Source of the DNA: Sphingomonas yunnanensis
Lineage (GTDB): Bacteria > Pseudomonadota > Alphaproteobacteria > Sphingomonadales > Sphingomonadaceae
Assembly: GCF_019898765.1 (NCBI RefSeq)
Contig: NZ_JAIOKB010000005.1
Span: 186,001 to 250,000, forward strand
Direction: 5' to 3'
DNA length: 64,000 bases
Shown: positions 8,173 to 17,334 of the stretch, in pieces
How the letters are laid out: the number at the start of each line of letters is the position of its first letter
How positions within the stretch are numbered: position 1 is the first letter of the stretch
Program-made: the position numbers and the translations under genes
The notes under the pieces: model-generated
What the model was told of the DNA's origin: nothing
The model's database searches: none
What the model saw: the letters and a program-made list of their open reading frames with translations, nothing else

Positions 8173-8178
8173 TCTTCT
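8137..8178 (+). terminator. terminator-like hairpin with TTCG loop
   Basis: GGTTGTCGGGCGCCGC, loop TTCG, then GCGGGGTCCGGCAACC forms a 16-bp stem with one mismatch and two G-T pairs, followed by a pyrimidine-rich tract TCTTCT. It closes the leader/RNA locus. The absence of a pure T-run makes it a moderate rather than certain intrinsic terminator. Confidence 0.6.
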
Positions 8179-8208
8179 CATATTTGGGGCAGGTGAGGAG
8201 AGGCGGGG

Positions 8209-8913
8209 GTGGGCAGACTGGCACAGGTGGCCCAGGCGGCGCGCCGGCTCGGCGCGATCGTCGCCGATGAGGGGCCGCTCGAGGCGGCGCGGCGGCTGCT
8301 GCGGCGGGCGCGCCCGGACCCCGGTCTCGGCCACTATCTCGCCGCCAAGGCGGCGCGCGACGCCGCCTATGATTCCACCCACGACAGCGACACCGGCGGC
8401 GTCCAGCGGCTCTACACGCTCGCGATCGACAGCCCCAACGCGCGCTACGGCATCGACCATGTCGCTTCCGATCCCGACGTGTTCGCGTCGGCGATGGCGC
8501 TGCTGGAGGGCGACCTCGCGCGCTTCCATTTCCTCGACCTCGGCTCGGGCAAGGGGCGCGCGCTGCTGCTCGCCTGCGACTATCCCTTCCGCGCCATCAC
8601 CGGGGTGGAGTTCGCCGCCGAGCTGCACGCCACCGCGACGCGCAACCTCGCGCGCCGCGGCGACCCGCGCGCGACCGCGCTGCTGGGCGATGCCACCGCG
8701 GTCGCGCTCCCCGACGGCGACCTCCTCGTCTACCTCTTCAACCCCTTCGAGGAGGCGATCATCCGCGCGGTGGCGCGGCGGCTGGCGGCGCTGCCGCCCG
8801 GGCGCGACGTGCGGCTGCTGTACGTCACCCCGCGCCATCAGGCGGCGCTGGCGGCGGAAGGGTGGCGCGTCGCCGCGACCGCGGGCGACGCGGTGCTGTT
8901 CCGGCGCGACTGA
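8209..8913 (+). CDS. class I SAM-dependent methyltransferase
   Basis: A 234-residue protein with a Rossmann-type methyltransferase domain. Motif I DLGSGKG sits at residues 110-116 (FHFLDLGSGKGRALLLA), with the acidic end of strand 2 in ITGVEFAAEL, and LPDGDLLVYLFNPF as motif IV. A helical N-terminal extension of about 90 residues precedes it. The substrate cannot be inferred; the NPF motif resembles methyltransferases acting on N or small molecules, and similar sphingomonad proteins are annotated only generically. It begins with GTG after GAGGAGAGG. The leader/RNA locus immediately upstream could regulate it. Confidence 0.85.
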   Translation: MGRLAQVAQAARRLGAIVADEGPLEAARRLLRRARPDPGLGHYLAAKAARDAAYDSTHDSDTGGVQRLYTLAIDSPNARYGIDHVASDPDVFASAMALLEGDLARFHFLDLGSGKGRALLLACDYPFRAITGVEFAAELHATATRNLARRGDPRATALLGDATAVALPDGDLLVYLFNPFEEAIIRAVARRLAALPPGRDVRLLYVTPRHQAALAAEGWRVAATAGDAVLFRRD

Positions 8914-9037
8914 GGCGCGACGGGAATAACGGGAGGCGACACGCCTACGATAACCACAGTTGCCCTTCCGTACTGGCTATGTCACTGTTCCGTTCAGTCC
9001 TGGGTCGTTTCTGTGCGATGGGATGGAGGAAGTCGCC

Positions 9038-9586
9038 ATGATGCAGCGCATCTATCTGACGCTGGCCGCACTGGCCGCGGGGCGTGACGAAATACTTCGA
9101 GCTTATCCGAAGACGGTCGATCGAGTAGATCAATGCTGTGTGATCGTGTTTCTGGCGACGATGTTATATGGCTTCATCCTTCTGCCGCTTCAGTATGTAC
9201 TCGTCATCATCCATTACGCGAGCCTCGGGTTACGTCAGACGGACGTGCTTTATCTAGATACTGGAGGGCGTCTTGCCTTATTGCTAGGAGGCGGCGCCGT
9301 GCTCATGGCGAGTGTACGAAGCGCTGGTGCGGCGCGCACCGCCATGAAGACCTTCGAGGGGCATCGGTGGGTTTTGCTGCTCTTGGCAACGCTGGCGCTC
9401 ATCCTCCCGCTGATCATCGGCGGAATAGTGACGAAGAGCGTCGCGCTGCTGGGCATAACGCGTGGAGACCATCTCTGGATTGCCGTCTATCTCACGGCAT
9501 GGAGCGCTGCGATTATACAGATCTGTGCGGCGATCGTCGCCCCGGCCGCTCCGGCGTGGGAGGGGGAGCCGTTCAAACGACGTTAG
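9038..9586 (+). CDS. hypothetical integral membrane protein
   Basis: A protein of about 182 residues with four predicted membrane helices (around CCVIVFLATMLYGFILLPL, LALLLGGGAVLMASV, WVLLLLATLALILPLIIGG and IAVYLTAWSAAIIQICAAI). The start ATGATGCAG is chosen because GGAGGAA lies seven to eight bases upstream; an earlier ATG at 8960 would add a segment without coding character. Its codon use is noticeably less GC-biased than the neighbours (for example TTATATGGC, TTGCTAGGA), suggesting recent acquisition. No family is recognised. Confidence 0.65.
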   Translation: MMQRIYLTLAALAAGRDEILRAYPKTVDRVDQCCVIVFLATMLYGFILLPLQYVLVIIHYASLGLRQTDVLYLDTGGRLALLLGGGAVLMASVRSAGAARTAMKTFEGHRWVLLLLATLALILPLIIGGIVTKSVALLGITRGDHLWIAVYLTAWSAAIIQICAAIVAPAAPAWEGEPFKRR

Positions 9587-9644
9587 CACGAAAGCGGGAA
9601 GCAAGTGCGACGGTGTCGTTCCGCCGGGAGTACTGCCGCCCCGC

Positions 9645-11162
9645 TCACGCCGGCTGCAACAACCCCTCCCGCGCGATCTTCTCGCGCCACACCAGCGGCG
9701 CGAGCTGGTGGACGTTCTGCCCCTCGGCGTCGACCGCGACGGTGACCGGAAAGTCGCTCACCTCGAACTCGTAGATCGCTTCCATGCCGAGGTCCGCGAA
9801 GCCGACGACCTTGCTGCCCTTGATCGCGCGCGCGACCAGATAGGCCGCGCCGCCGACCGCCATCAGATAGGCGCTCTTGTGGTCGCGGATCGCCTCGGTC
9901 GCGGCCGGGCCGCGCTCGGCCTTGCCGACCATCGCGAGCAGGCCCTGCTCGAGCATCATGCGCGTGAACTTGTCCATCCGCGTCGCCGTGGTCGGCCCAG
10001 CCGGCCCGACCACTTCCTCGCCGACCGGGTCGACCGGCCCGACATAATAGATCACGCGGCCCTTGAACTCGACCGGCAGCTCCTCGCCGCGCGCGAGCAT
10101 GTCGGCGATGCGCTTGTGCGCGGCGTCGCGCCCGGTGAGCATCTTGCCGTTGAGCAGCAGGCGGTCGCCGTGCTTCCACGTCTGCACCACCTCGGGAGTC
10201 AGCGTGTCGAGGTCGACCCGGATCGCGGCGCTGTCGGGCTGCCAATCGACCTGTGGCCAGTCGGCGAGCTTGGGCGGCTCGAGATAGACCGGCCCCGAGC
10301 CGTCGAGCGTGAAGTGGGCGTGGCGCGTCGCGGCGCAATTCGGGATCATCGCCACCGGCTTGGACGCGGCGTGGGTCGGCCAGTCGAGGATCTTGACGTC
10401 CAGGATGGTCGAGAGCCCGCCCAGCCCCTGCGCGCCGATGCCGAGCGCGTTGACCTTTTCGAACAGTTCGATGCGGAGCGCCTCCAGGTCGTTGCGCGGC
10501 CCGCGCGCCTTGAGCTGCGCCATGTCGATCTGCCCCATCAGCGATTCCTTGGCGAGCACCATCGCTTTCTCCGCCGTGCCGCCGATTCCGATGCCGAGCA
10601 TCCCGGGCGGGCACCAGCCCGCGCCCATCTGCGGCAGCATCTCGAGCACCCAGTCGACGATCGAGTCGCTCGGATTCATCATCTTGAACTTGGACTTGTT
10701 CTCGCTGCCGCCGCCCTTGGCCGCGACGTCCACATGGACCTTGTCGCCCGGCACCATCTCGACGTGGAGCACCGAGGGCGTGTTGTCGCGCGTGTTGCGG
10801 CGCGTGAAGGCCGGGTCGGCGAGGATCGAGGCGCGCAGCTTGTTCTCGGGATGGAGATAGGCGCGGCGCACGCCCTCGTCGACGACCTCCTGGAGCGAGC
10901 GCTGGCTCTCCAGCCGGCAGTCCTGCCCCCATTTGACGAAGACGGTGACGATCCCGGTATCCTGGCAGATCGGGCGGTGTCCCTCGGCGCACATCCGGCT
11001 GTTGGTGAGGATCTGCGCCATCGCGTCCTTGGCGGCGGGGCTCTGCTCCGCGTCATAGGCTTCCCCCAGCGCGCGGATGTAATCCATCGGATGGTAGTAA
11101 CTGATGAACTGGAGCGCGTCGGCCACGCTCTCGATCAGGTCGGCTTCACGGATCGTCGTCAT
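9645..11162 (-). CDS. fumarate hydratase, class I (iron-sulfur)
   Basis: A 505-residue class I fumarase, interconverting fumarate and malate in the TCA cycle with a [4Fe-4S] cluster. The N-terminal alpha domain has CAEGHRPICQDTG around residues 100-112 with cluster cysteines, then the GMLGIGIGG region and IPNCAATRH. The C-terminal beta domain has GRVIYYVGPVDPVGEEVVG, AGPTTATRMD and a KSAYLMAVGGAAYL helix. Length matches the FumA/FumB type. The start MTTIREADLIESV (11162) is chosen because the upstream extension is arginine-rich shadow sequence. Monocistronic; class I enzymes are oxygen-sensitive. Confidence 0.95.
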   Translation of the reverse strand: MTTIREADLIESVADALQFISYYHPMDYIRALGEAYDAEQSPAAKDAMAQILTNSRMCAEGHRPICQDTGIVTVFVKWGQDCRLESQRSLQEVVDEGVRRAYLHPENKLRASILADPAFTRRNTRDNTPSVLHVEMVPGDKVHVDVAAKGGGSENKSKFKMMNPSDSIVDWVLEMLPQMGAGWCPPGMLGIGIGGTAEKAMVLAKESLMGQIDMAQLKARGPRNDLEALRIELFEKVNALGIGAQGLGGLSTILDVKILDWPTHAASKPVAMIPNCAATRHAHFTLDGSGPVYLEPPKLADWPQVDWQPDSAAIRVDLDTLTPEVVQTWKHGDRLLLNGKMLTGRDAAHKRIADMLARGEELPVEFKGRVIYYVGPVDPVGEEVVGPAGPTTATRMDKFTRMMLEQGLLAMVGKAERGPAATEAIRDHKSAYLMAVGGAAYLVARAIKGSKVVGFADLGMEAIYEFEVSDFPVTVAVDAEGQNVHQLAPLVWREKIAREGLLQPA

Positions 11163-11338
11163 GCGCGCGGCTGTACGACGGTGGTGATAGCGGGGCAACC
11201 GGCGGGGCCTGCGCGACACTCTGCTTCGTTCGCGGGAGAGCAGATGAGTGCCGAGCGACACGAGACCGTCGCGACGACGCCGCACTGGTCACGCGCGGCG
11301 CAAAGGAAAACGCAAGGATGTCCGGCTAGGACAGCGTC

Positions 11339-13975
11339 ATGCGCCCGCCCGCCACCGATCGAGACGACTCGCCCAGCGGTGCGCGCGCGCTCGCCGAGGC
11401 GCTCGGGCTGGCGCCCGCGTCGGACGCGCTGGTGGAGGAGTCGCGCCGCGCCGCGCTCGCCGCCAGCGCCGCGCTATGGCCCGCCGCCGCGGCGGTGCTG
11501 CTGCTCGCGCCGCTCGCGCTGGTGCTGCTCGCGCTCGGATCGCCGGCCGCCAACGCGTTGGCGGCCTGCGCCACGCCGGCGGCGCTTCTCGGGTTCGGCT
11601 GTTGGGGCGTCGCCGCGCACCCGCGTGCCGCGGCGAGCCCGACTCATTGGCGGATCGCCACCGTCGCCGCGGGCGGCAGCGCGATCGCGCTGGCGCTCGC
11701 GCTCGGTGCGCATGCCGCCGCCGCCTTGCCGCCGACGCTGCTTCCCGCCGCGGCCGTCGCGGGGGGCGCCGCGACGCTGGCGCTCGCGCTCGCGCTCCAA
11801 CCGCTGCGCGCCGCCGCGCTCGCCCTGACCGCGACACTCGCGCTCGCGGCGGTGGCGCTCACCGGCGCCGCGCCGCTCCCCGCGGCGCTCGCGCTCGGCG
11901 GCGCCGCGCTGGTGGCGCTCGCGATCCTGCGCGCCGCGTTCGCGCGCCAGCGCGCGCTGGGCGAGCGGCGGCAGCGCCGCGACGCCGAGCGGCGCGACAG
12001 CCGCCTCGTCGCCGAATATGAGTCGCACGGCGCGGGCTGGTTCTGGCAGAGCGACCGCCGCGGCCGGCTCACCTATCTGTCGGAAAAGGTCGCGCGCGAG
12101 CTGCGCGCGCTCGGCATGGAGCCGATCGGCGCGGCGCTCACCGACGTCTTCCGCGTCGACTCGGCCTGGGTCGAGACCGAGCGGACGCTGAGCTTCCACC
12201 TGTCGTCGCGCACCTCCTTCACCGATTACTCGGTCCGGCCCGCCACGGGGGGCAGCGGCGCGGAGCGCTGGTGGTCGATCTCGGGCCGCCCCGCGCGCGA
12301 CGAGCTCGACCGCTTCCAGGGCTTCATCGGCGCCGGCTCGGACCTGACCGAGCAGCGCCGCGCCGAGGCCGAGATCAAGCGGCTCGCGCTGTTCGACGCG
12401 CTCACCGGCATCGCCAACCGCCAGCGCATGCGGCTCGCGCTCGAGCAGACGCTGGCGCAGGCGCAGGCGGGCGGCACCCACCCGACCGGCCTGTTCCTGC
12501 TCGACCTCGACCGCTTCAAGGCGGTCAACGACACGCTCGGCCACCAGGTCGGCGACGATCTGCTCAAGGAAGTGGCGCAGCGGCTGCAGCGCACCATCGG
12601 CGACGCCGGTTTGGTCGGCCGGCTCGGCGGCGACGAGTTCAAGGTGATCGTCCCCAACGAGGGTGACCGCGACCGGCTCGGCGCGCTGGCGCAGCGCGTG
12701 ATCGCGGCGCTGTCGCTGCCCTATCACATCGACCGCTCGACCCTGTCGATCGGCTGCTCGGTCGGCGTCGCGATCGCTCCCGCGGACGGCGCGGCGCAGG
12801 AGGAGCTGGTGCGCAACGCCGACCTCGCGCTCTACGCCGCCAAGGCGGACGGGCGCGGGGTGCACCGCTTCTATCGCGAGGAGCTGCTCCACGGCGCGCA
12901 GAAGCGCAAGCGGCTGGAGGACGACCTGCGTCAGGCGCTCGCCGCCGGCCAGTTCTACCTCGCCTATCAGCCGGTGGTGTCGACCGCGGACGCGCGCATC
13001 ATGGGCTATGAGGCGCTGGTGCGCTGGGACCATCCGCAGCGCGGGCCGGTGAGCCCGGCCGAGTTCATCCCGGTGGCGGAGGAGTGCGGGCTGATCGAGG
13101 CGATCGGTGCCTGGGTGCTCGACACCGCCTGCGCCGAGGCGGCGAGCTGGCCGGACCATGTCCGCGTCGCGGTCAACGTCTCGCCGATCCAGTTCGCCAA
13201 CCCCAAGCTGCCCGCGCTGGTGGCGGGCGCGCTCGCCGCCGCGGGGCTGGCGCCGCACCGGCTCGAGCTGGAGATCACCGAGGGCGTTTTCCTCAACGAG
13301 GATGCCTCGTCGGAGCAGATGTTCCGCGCGCTCAAGGCGCTGGGCGTGCGGCTCGCGCTCGACGACTTCGGTACCGGCTATTCCAGCCTCGGCTATCTGC
13401 GCAAGGCGCCGTTCGACAAGATCAAGATCGACCAGAGCTTCGTGCGCGGCGCGATCCAGCCGGGCAACCGCAACGCCGCCATCATCCGCGCGATCGTCAG
13501 CCTGGCCGAGACGCTCGGCATGGAGACCACCGCCGAAGGAGTCGAGCAGCAGGACGAGATCGTGCTGATCCGCGGCCTGGGATGCAGCCATATCCAAGGC
13601 TTTGTCTACGGTCGCCCCGCCGACGCCGGCACGGTGCGCGCGCAGCTCGCCGCGGGAGAGGGCTATGCGGTGCCGATCGGGCACAAGACCAGCCGCGCGC
13701 CGCGCCACCGCGTCCTGCGCTCGGCGCGGCTCGAGCTGGCGGGCGAGCGCGCCGAGGTGCGCGTGCGCAACATCTCGCCGGCGGGGGCGATGATCGACGG
13801 CGTCGACCTGCCGGTGGCGGCGATCGGTTATCCGGTGGCGCTCGAGCTCGACGACGGGCTGGCGCTGGCGGCGACGGTGCGCTGGGTCGACGAGGAGGGC
13901 CGCGCTGGACTGGAATTCGCCGCGGCGTTCGACCTGGAGCGGTTCAACCAGCCGGTGCCGCGCCGCGCCGCATGA
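11339..13975 (+). CDS. membrane PAS-GGDEF-EAL-PilZ cyclic-di-GMP protein
   Basis: An 878-residue cyclic-di-GMP signalling protein. About six hydrophobic segments lie at residues 35-200. A PAS-like sensory domain (GAGWFWQSDRRGRLTYLSEKV) covers about 228-345. A GGDEF domain follows with the intact GGDEF at 430-434, then an EAL domain with EAL at 558-560, NVSPIQF, LEITEG, DDFGTGYSS and KIKIDQSFV all intact. A C-terminal PilZ domain (about 785-870) has RHRVLRSAR and NISPAGA matching RxxxR and NxSxxG. The usual RxxD inhibition site before GGDEF is replaced by GDAG. The protein could make, degrade and bind the messenger. Which catalytic activity dominates cannot be told. Confidence 0.92.
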   Translation: MRPPATDRDDSPSGARALAEALGLAPASDALVEESRRAALAASAALWPAAAAVLLLAPLALVLLALGSPAANALAACATPAALLGFGCWGVAAHPRAAASPTHWRIATVAAGGSAIALALALGAHAAAALPPTLLPAAAVAGGAATLALALALQPLRAAALALTATLALAAVALTGAAPLPAALALGGAALVALAILRAAFARQRALGERRQRRDAERRDSRLVAEYESHGAGWFWQSDRRGRLTYLSEKVARELRALGMEPIGAALTDVFRVDSAWVETERTLSFHLSSRTSFTDYSVRPATGGSGAERWWSISGRPARDELDRFQGFIGAGSDLTEQRRAEAEIKRLALFDALTGIANRQRMRLALEQTLAQAQAGGTHPTGLFLLDLDRFKAVNDTLGHQVGDDLLKEVAQRLQRTIGDAGLVGRLGGDEFKVIVPNEGDRDRLGALAQRVIAALSLPYHIDRSTLSIGCSVGVAIAPADGAAQEELVRNADLALYAAKADGRGVHRFYREELLHGAQKRKRLEDDLRQALAAGQFYLAYQPVVSTADARIMGYEALVRWDHPQRGPVSPAEFIPVAEECGLIEAIGAWVLDTACAEAASWPDHVRVAVNVSPIQFANPKLPALVAGALAAAGLAPHRLELEITEGVFLNEDASSEQMFRALKALGVRLALDDFGTGYSSLGYLRKAPFDKIKIDQSFVRGAIQPGNRNAAIIRAIVSLAETLGMETTAEGVEQQDEIVLIRGLGCSHIQGFVYGRPADAGTVRAQLAAGEGYAVPIGHKTSRAPRHRVLRSARLELAGERAEVRVRNISPAGAMIDGVDLPVAAIGYPVALELDDGLALAATVRWVDEEGRAGLEFAAAFDLERFNQPVPRRAA

Positions 13976-14058
13976 GCCTGGGGGGGCACGCCAAGCCGTA
14001 GCGACTCACAACGGCTGCAAGTGATCGCGCTCCTGCAACGATAATCTCAAGGTACTGC

Positions 14059-14090
14059 CCCTTGTGCTCCCGCGCACGCGGGGGTCTAGG
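14059..14090. repeat. R4-type short palindrome
   Basis: GTGCTCCCGCGCACGCGGG contains the GTGCTCC-GCG core seen in R4 elements near 40517 and 43875. It lies between the cyclic-di-GMP protein gene and the convergent gene at 14108, where it could end transcripts. Confidence 0.45.
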
Positions 14091-14107
14091 CGTCCCTCGC
14101 GTCGCGG

Positions 14108-14494
14108 TCAGGCGGTCTCGAGCGACCCGACGATCGTGGCGGGCTCGCGCTGCGGCAGCGGCGGCATGCCGAGCCGGCGCACGTCGATCGCGGAGACCCC
14201 CGCCAGCAGTACGTCGCCGAAGCCGCGGTCACCGGTCTCGACCAGGATACCCGCGTGGGTCTGGCGCAGCATCGCCCACTCGACCGCGCGCGCCCGCACC
14301 CGTGCGCCGCGCACCAGCACCAGCGCGATCACTCCGGTCGTATCGATCACCAGCGCAGCGCGGCCATCCTCGGCGATCACCGCGTCGAACGCGGCGAAGC
14401 GCGGCAGCGCGACTCCGACCGCCTCGACCGCCTCCGCGACCGATCGCATCATCCGGTGCGCCCGGCCGAGGCCGAGCCATGCCGCCAGCCCCAT
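14108..14494 (-). CDS. conserved hypothetical protein
   Basis: A 128-residue protein starting MGLAAWLGLGRAHRMMRSVAEAVEAVGVAL, with alternating beta-strand-like segments (DAVIAEDGRAALVIDTTGVIALVLVRGARV). No membrane helix is convincing and no motif is recognised. It lies 9 bases downstream of the TIGR01244-type gene on the same strand, so the two are probably co-transcribed. It could be a small nucleotide- or metal-binding partner, but nothing in the sequence proves it. Confidence 0.65.
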   Translation of the reverse strand: MGLAAWLGLGRAHRMMRSVAEAVEAVGVALPRFAAFDAVIAEDGRAALVIDTTGVIALVLVRGARVRARAVEWAMLRQTHAGILVETGDRGFGDVLLAGVSAIDVRRLGMPPLPQREPATIVGSLETA

Positions 14495-14503
14495 CGCGCC
14501 GGC

Positions 14504-14932
14504 TCAGCCGCGCCGCGCCACCGCGTCGAGCAGGGGACGCAGGTTGGTGAGGTCGTAGCCCGCGGCGGCGGCCTTGGCGGTGAGCGAGTCGGCGTCGTCG
14601 CCGCGCGCCGCGCCGGCGAGTGCCCAGAGGTTGCACGAGCGCGTACCCGAGCGGCAATAGGCCAGCACGGGGCCGCCCGCCTCGGCCAGCGCCGCGGTCA
14701 TCGCCTCGACCTGCGGCAGCGAGAAGCCGGCGTGGGTGATCGGGATGGCGGTGTAGCGCAGCCCCGCCGCCTCCGCCGCGGCGCGGATCGATTCGCCCTC
14801 GGGCTGGCCGGGTTCCTCGCCGTCGGGGCGGTTGTTGACCACGGCCCTGTAGCCGGCGGCGGCGATGGCGGGCAGGTCCTCGGGCCGGATCTGCGGCGCG
14901 ACCGCGATCGTCTCGTCGATGATGCGCAACAT
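14504..14932 (-). CDS. TIGR01244 / DUF442 family sulfurtransferase-phosphatase-like protein
   Basis: A 142-residue protein of the DUF442 (beta-lactamase-hydrolase-like, TIGR01244) family. The active-site loop CRSGTRS at about residues 94-100 is a Cys-x5-Arg P-loop as in dual-specificity phosphatases and rhodanese-like enzymes. The N-terminal VAPQIRPEDLPAIAAAGYRAVVNNRPDGE is the family signature. Related domains are fused to sulfide-oxidising dioxygenases in other bacteria, hinting at persulfide chemistry. Here it stands alone with a hypothetical gene downstream. Biochemical activity is inferred from the motif only. Confidence 0.85.
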   Translation of the reverse strand: MLRIIDETIAVAPQIRPEDLPAIAAAGYRAVVNNRPDGEEPGQPEGESIRAAAEAAGLRYTAIPITHAGFSLPQVEAMTAALAEAGGPVLAYCRSGTRSCNLWALAGAARGDDADSLTAKAAAAGYDLTNLRPLLDAVARRG

Positions 14933-15060
14933 AGGATGGTGCCCTTAGCGCGGACGGGTCGCCGCGTCACTGATCCCGTTCGTCCCGTCGCGGGAGAGCG
15001 CCTTAGCGCGAAGCGGGTGGGTCGGCGAGGGAGGAATAGCTTCCATGTCGATGAGCGCGA

Positions 15061-15206
15061 GATCCTCCCCGCTTGGCGGGAAGGGGGACCGCCGCGCGGC
15101 AGCGCGGTGGTGGAGGGGGCTTTCCACGCAGCGCAGCGCTTGAGGAAGCCCGCCGCCACCACGCCGCTTCTCGTCGCGGTCCCCCTCCCCGCGAGCGGGG
15201 AGGATC
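15061..15206. repeat. dispersed palindromic repeat, family R2 (copy 1)
   Basis: A long imperfect palindrome starting GATCCTCCCCGCTTGGCGGG and ending GCGAGCGGGGAGGATC, with internal GGTGGAGGGGGCT and CACCACGCC arms. The same order of arms recurs at 34039-34177. It lies upstream of the gene at 14932 and downstream of recQ. Not coding. Confidence 0.8.
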
Positions 15207-15234
15207 TTCTAGGATTCCCGCGCGACCCAGCCCC

Positions 15235-17007
15235 TCACCCCATCCCCTTCAACACGTCCAGGAACGCCTGCCCATAGGCGTCGAGCTTGCGCTGGCCCAC
15301 CCCCGCGATCCGCCCCAGCGCGGCGAGCGAGGTCGGCCGCAGCGCCGCCATCTCGCGCAGCGCCGAATCGTGGAAGATCACGTAGGGCGGCACCCCCGCC
15401 TCCTTGGCCAGCTCGCGCCGGCACGCGCGCAGCGCCTCGAAAAGCGGATCGTCGACCGGATTGGGGGTCGCGCCCGCCCGCCCCCCGCGCCGGCGCTCGC
15501 GCTTGGGCGGCTCGACCAGCGGCAGCGTCGCCTCGCCCTTCAGCAGCGCGCGCGCCGCCGGACCGAACTCGAGCCCGCCGTGATGGTTGGTGCGCAGCGC
15601 GTCCTTGAGCAGCAGCGCGCGCCCGACCGGCTTGAGCAACGCCACCTCCTCGCCGTCGACGATGTTCCACACCGACAATTGCTCGTGTCCGTTCATCAGG
15701 CTGCGTTCGCTCGACTGGCCGGTGAGCACCTGCTCGATATAGGTCGCGCCGAACATCTGCCCGGTACGGAACACCGCCGACAGATACTTGCGCGCCGTCT
15801 CGGTCGCATCCAGCGCGGCGGGGGGCGACAGGCAGTTGTCGCAATTGCCGCACGTCTCGGGCGGGTGCTCGCCGAAGTGGCGCAGCAGGATGGCGCGGCG
15901 GCAGCCCGCGGTCTCCACCAAGGCGCCGAGCGCGGCGAGCCGCTGGCGCTCGCCCGGCTGGCGCTGCTGCTCGACCTCGCCGATGCGCTGCCGCGCGCGC
16001 GCGAAATCCTCCGCGCCCCAGAAAAGATGCGCCACCGCGGGATCGCCGTCGCGACCGGCGCGCCCGGTCTCCTGATAATAGGCCTCGATCGACTTGGGCA
16101 GGCCGGCATGCGCGACGAAGCGGACGTCGGGCTTGTCGATCCCCATGCCGAAGGCGACCGTGGCGCACATCACCATGTCCTCGGAGGCGACGAAATCGGC
16201 CTGGTTGCGCGCGCGCACCGCGGGATCGAGCCCGGCGTGATAGGCGCGCACCGGGCGGCCGGTGATCGCGGTGAGCTGCGCCGCCATCTTCTCGGTCGCG
16301 GCGCGGGTCTGGACATAGACGATGCCCGGCCCGGGCGTGTCGCGCACCACGTCGGCGATCTGGCGCGTGGTGTTGTCCTTGGGACGGATCGTGTAGCGGA
16401 TGTTGGGCCGGTCGAACCCGGCGACGATCATCCCCTCGTGCGGGATGCCGAGCTGCTCGAGGATGTCGGCGCGGGTGTGCGCGTCGGCGGTGGCGGTCAG
16501 CGCCAGCCGCGGCACCTCGGGGAAGGCGTCGAGCAGCGGGCGCAGCAGGCGATAGTCGGGGCGGAAGTCGTGGCCCCACTCGCTCACGCAATGCGCCTCG
16601 TCGATCGCGAACAGCGCGGGCCGGCCGCGCTCGAGCAGGTCGCGGAAGTCGGCGGTGGAGGCGCGCTCGGGCGCGACGTACAGCAGGTCCAGCCCACCAT
16701 CGAGGTAGCGCCCGCGCGTCTCGGCCTTGTTCTCGTCGACGCTGGTCAGCGTCGCGGCGCGCAGGCCCACCGCGGTGGCGGCGCGGAGCTGGTCGTGCAT
16801 CAGCGCGATCAGCGGGCTGACGACCACGCACGTCCCCTCCAGCATCGCCGAGGGCAGCTGGTAGCAGAGCGACTTGCCCGCGCCGGTCGGCATCACCGCG
16901 AGCGTGCGCTCGCCCGCGAGCACGCGCGTGACGACCTGCTCCTGCACGCCGCGGAAGGCGGGGAAGCCGAATATGGTGTGGAGCTGGGGAAGCGGGTCGA
17001 GCGCCAT
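15235..17007 (-). CDS. recQ: ATP-dependent DNA helicase RecQ
   Basis: A 590-residue RecQ helicase, unwinding DNA 3' to 5' in recombinational repair. Walker A MPTGAGKS is at residues 39-46 and the DEAH box at 136-139. Motif VI region QETGRAGRDG is present. The zinc-binding subdomain has the cysteine set C-RRAILLRHFGE...CGNCDNC, followed by an RQC winged helix and a C-terminal HRDC domain (DPLFEALRACRRELAKEAGVPPYVIFHD). Length is typical. The start MALDPLPQLH (17007) is chosen over an in-frame ATG 39 bases upstream, since it aligns with the family N-terminus. Confidence 0.95.
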   Translation of the reverse strand: MALDPLPQLHTIFGFPAFRGVQEQVVTRVLAGERTLAVMPTGAGKSLCYQLPSAMLEGTCVVVSPLIALMHDQLRAATAVGLRAATLTSVDENKAETRGRYLDGGLDLLYVAPERASTADFRDLLERGRPALFAIDEAHCVSEWGHDFRPDYRLLRPLLDAFPEVPRLALTATADAHTRADILEQLGIPHEGMIVAGFDRPNIRYTIRPKDNTTRQIADVVRDTPGPGIVYVQTRAATEKMAAQLTAITGRPVRAYHAGLDPAVRARNQADFVASEDMVMCATVAFGMGIDKPDVRFVAHAGLPKSIEAYYQETGRAGRDGDPAVAHLFWGAEDFARARQRIGEVEQQRQPGERQRLAALGALVETAGCRRAILLRHFGEHPPETCGNCDNCLSPPAALDATETARKYLSAVFRTGQMFGATYIEQVLTGQSSERSLMNGHEQLSVWNIVDGEEVALLKPVGRALLLKDALRTNHHGGLEFGPAARALLKGEATLPLVEPPKRERRRGGRAGATPNPVDDPLFEALRACRRELAKEAGVPPYVIFHDSALREMAALRPTSLAALGRIAGVGQRKLDAYGQAFLDVLKGMG

Positions 17008-17163
17008 GGGCGCGCCCGACCTAGGCGCGCGCGCGGCGCAGGGCAACCGGCGCGGCGACGCGGCCCGGTGGGAGGGTAACCGGCGCGGTGACGCGCCGGG
17101 GCGGGCGGGCGGGAACGCGCGACCGGGGCGGCGCGTAGTGCGCGCATGCTGTCAGGACGACCG

Positions 17164-17334
17164 ATGACCCCGCGCCCCAACCTCGCCCTGTTCACCTTCG
17201 GTGCGGCGGCGCTGCTCGCGGCGTGCGAGCGCGAGCCCGCCGATGGCGCCGCGCCCGCGGTGGAGGCGCAGGCCACGCCCGCGGCGTCAGTGGGACGCGC
17301 GCCCGACGCGCCCGCGGCGGGGCCCGGTCAGTGA
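17164..17334 (+). CDS. small lipoprotein
   Basis: A 56-residue predicted lipoprotein, MTPRPNLALFTFGAAALLAACEREP..., with lipobox LAAC placing the lipidated cysteine near residue 21. The mature part is only about 35 residues, Ala/Pro-rich and without a fold, so it may be a short envelope tether. Its stop codon overlaps the GTG start of the acetyltransferase gene by four bases (GTGA), arguing for translational coupling. The start at 17164 is chosen to give a standard signal peptide. Confidence 0.6.
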   Translation: MTPRPNLALFTFGAAALLAACEREPADGAAPAVEAQATPAASVGRAPDAPAAGPGQ

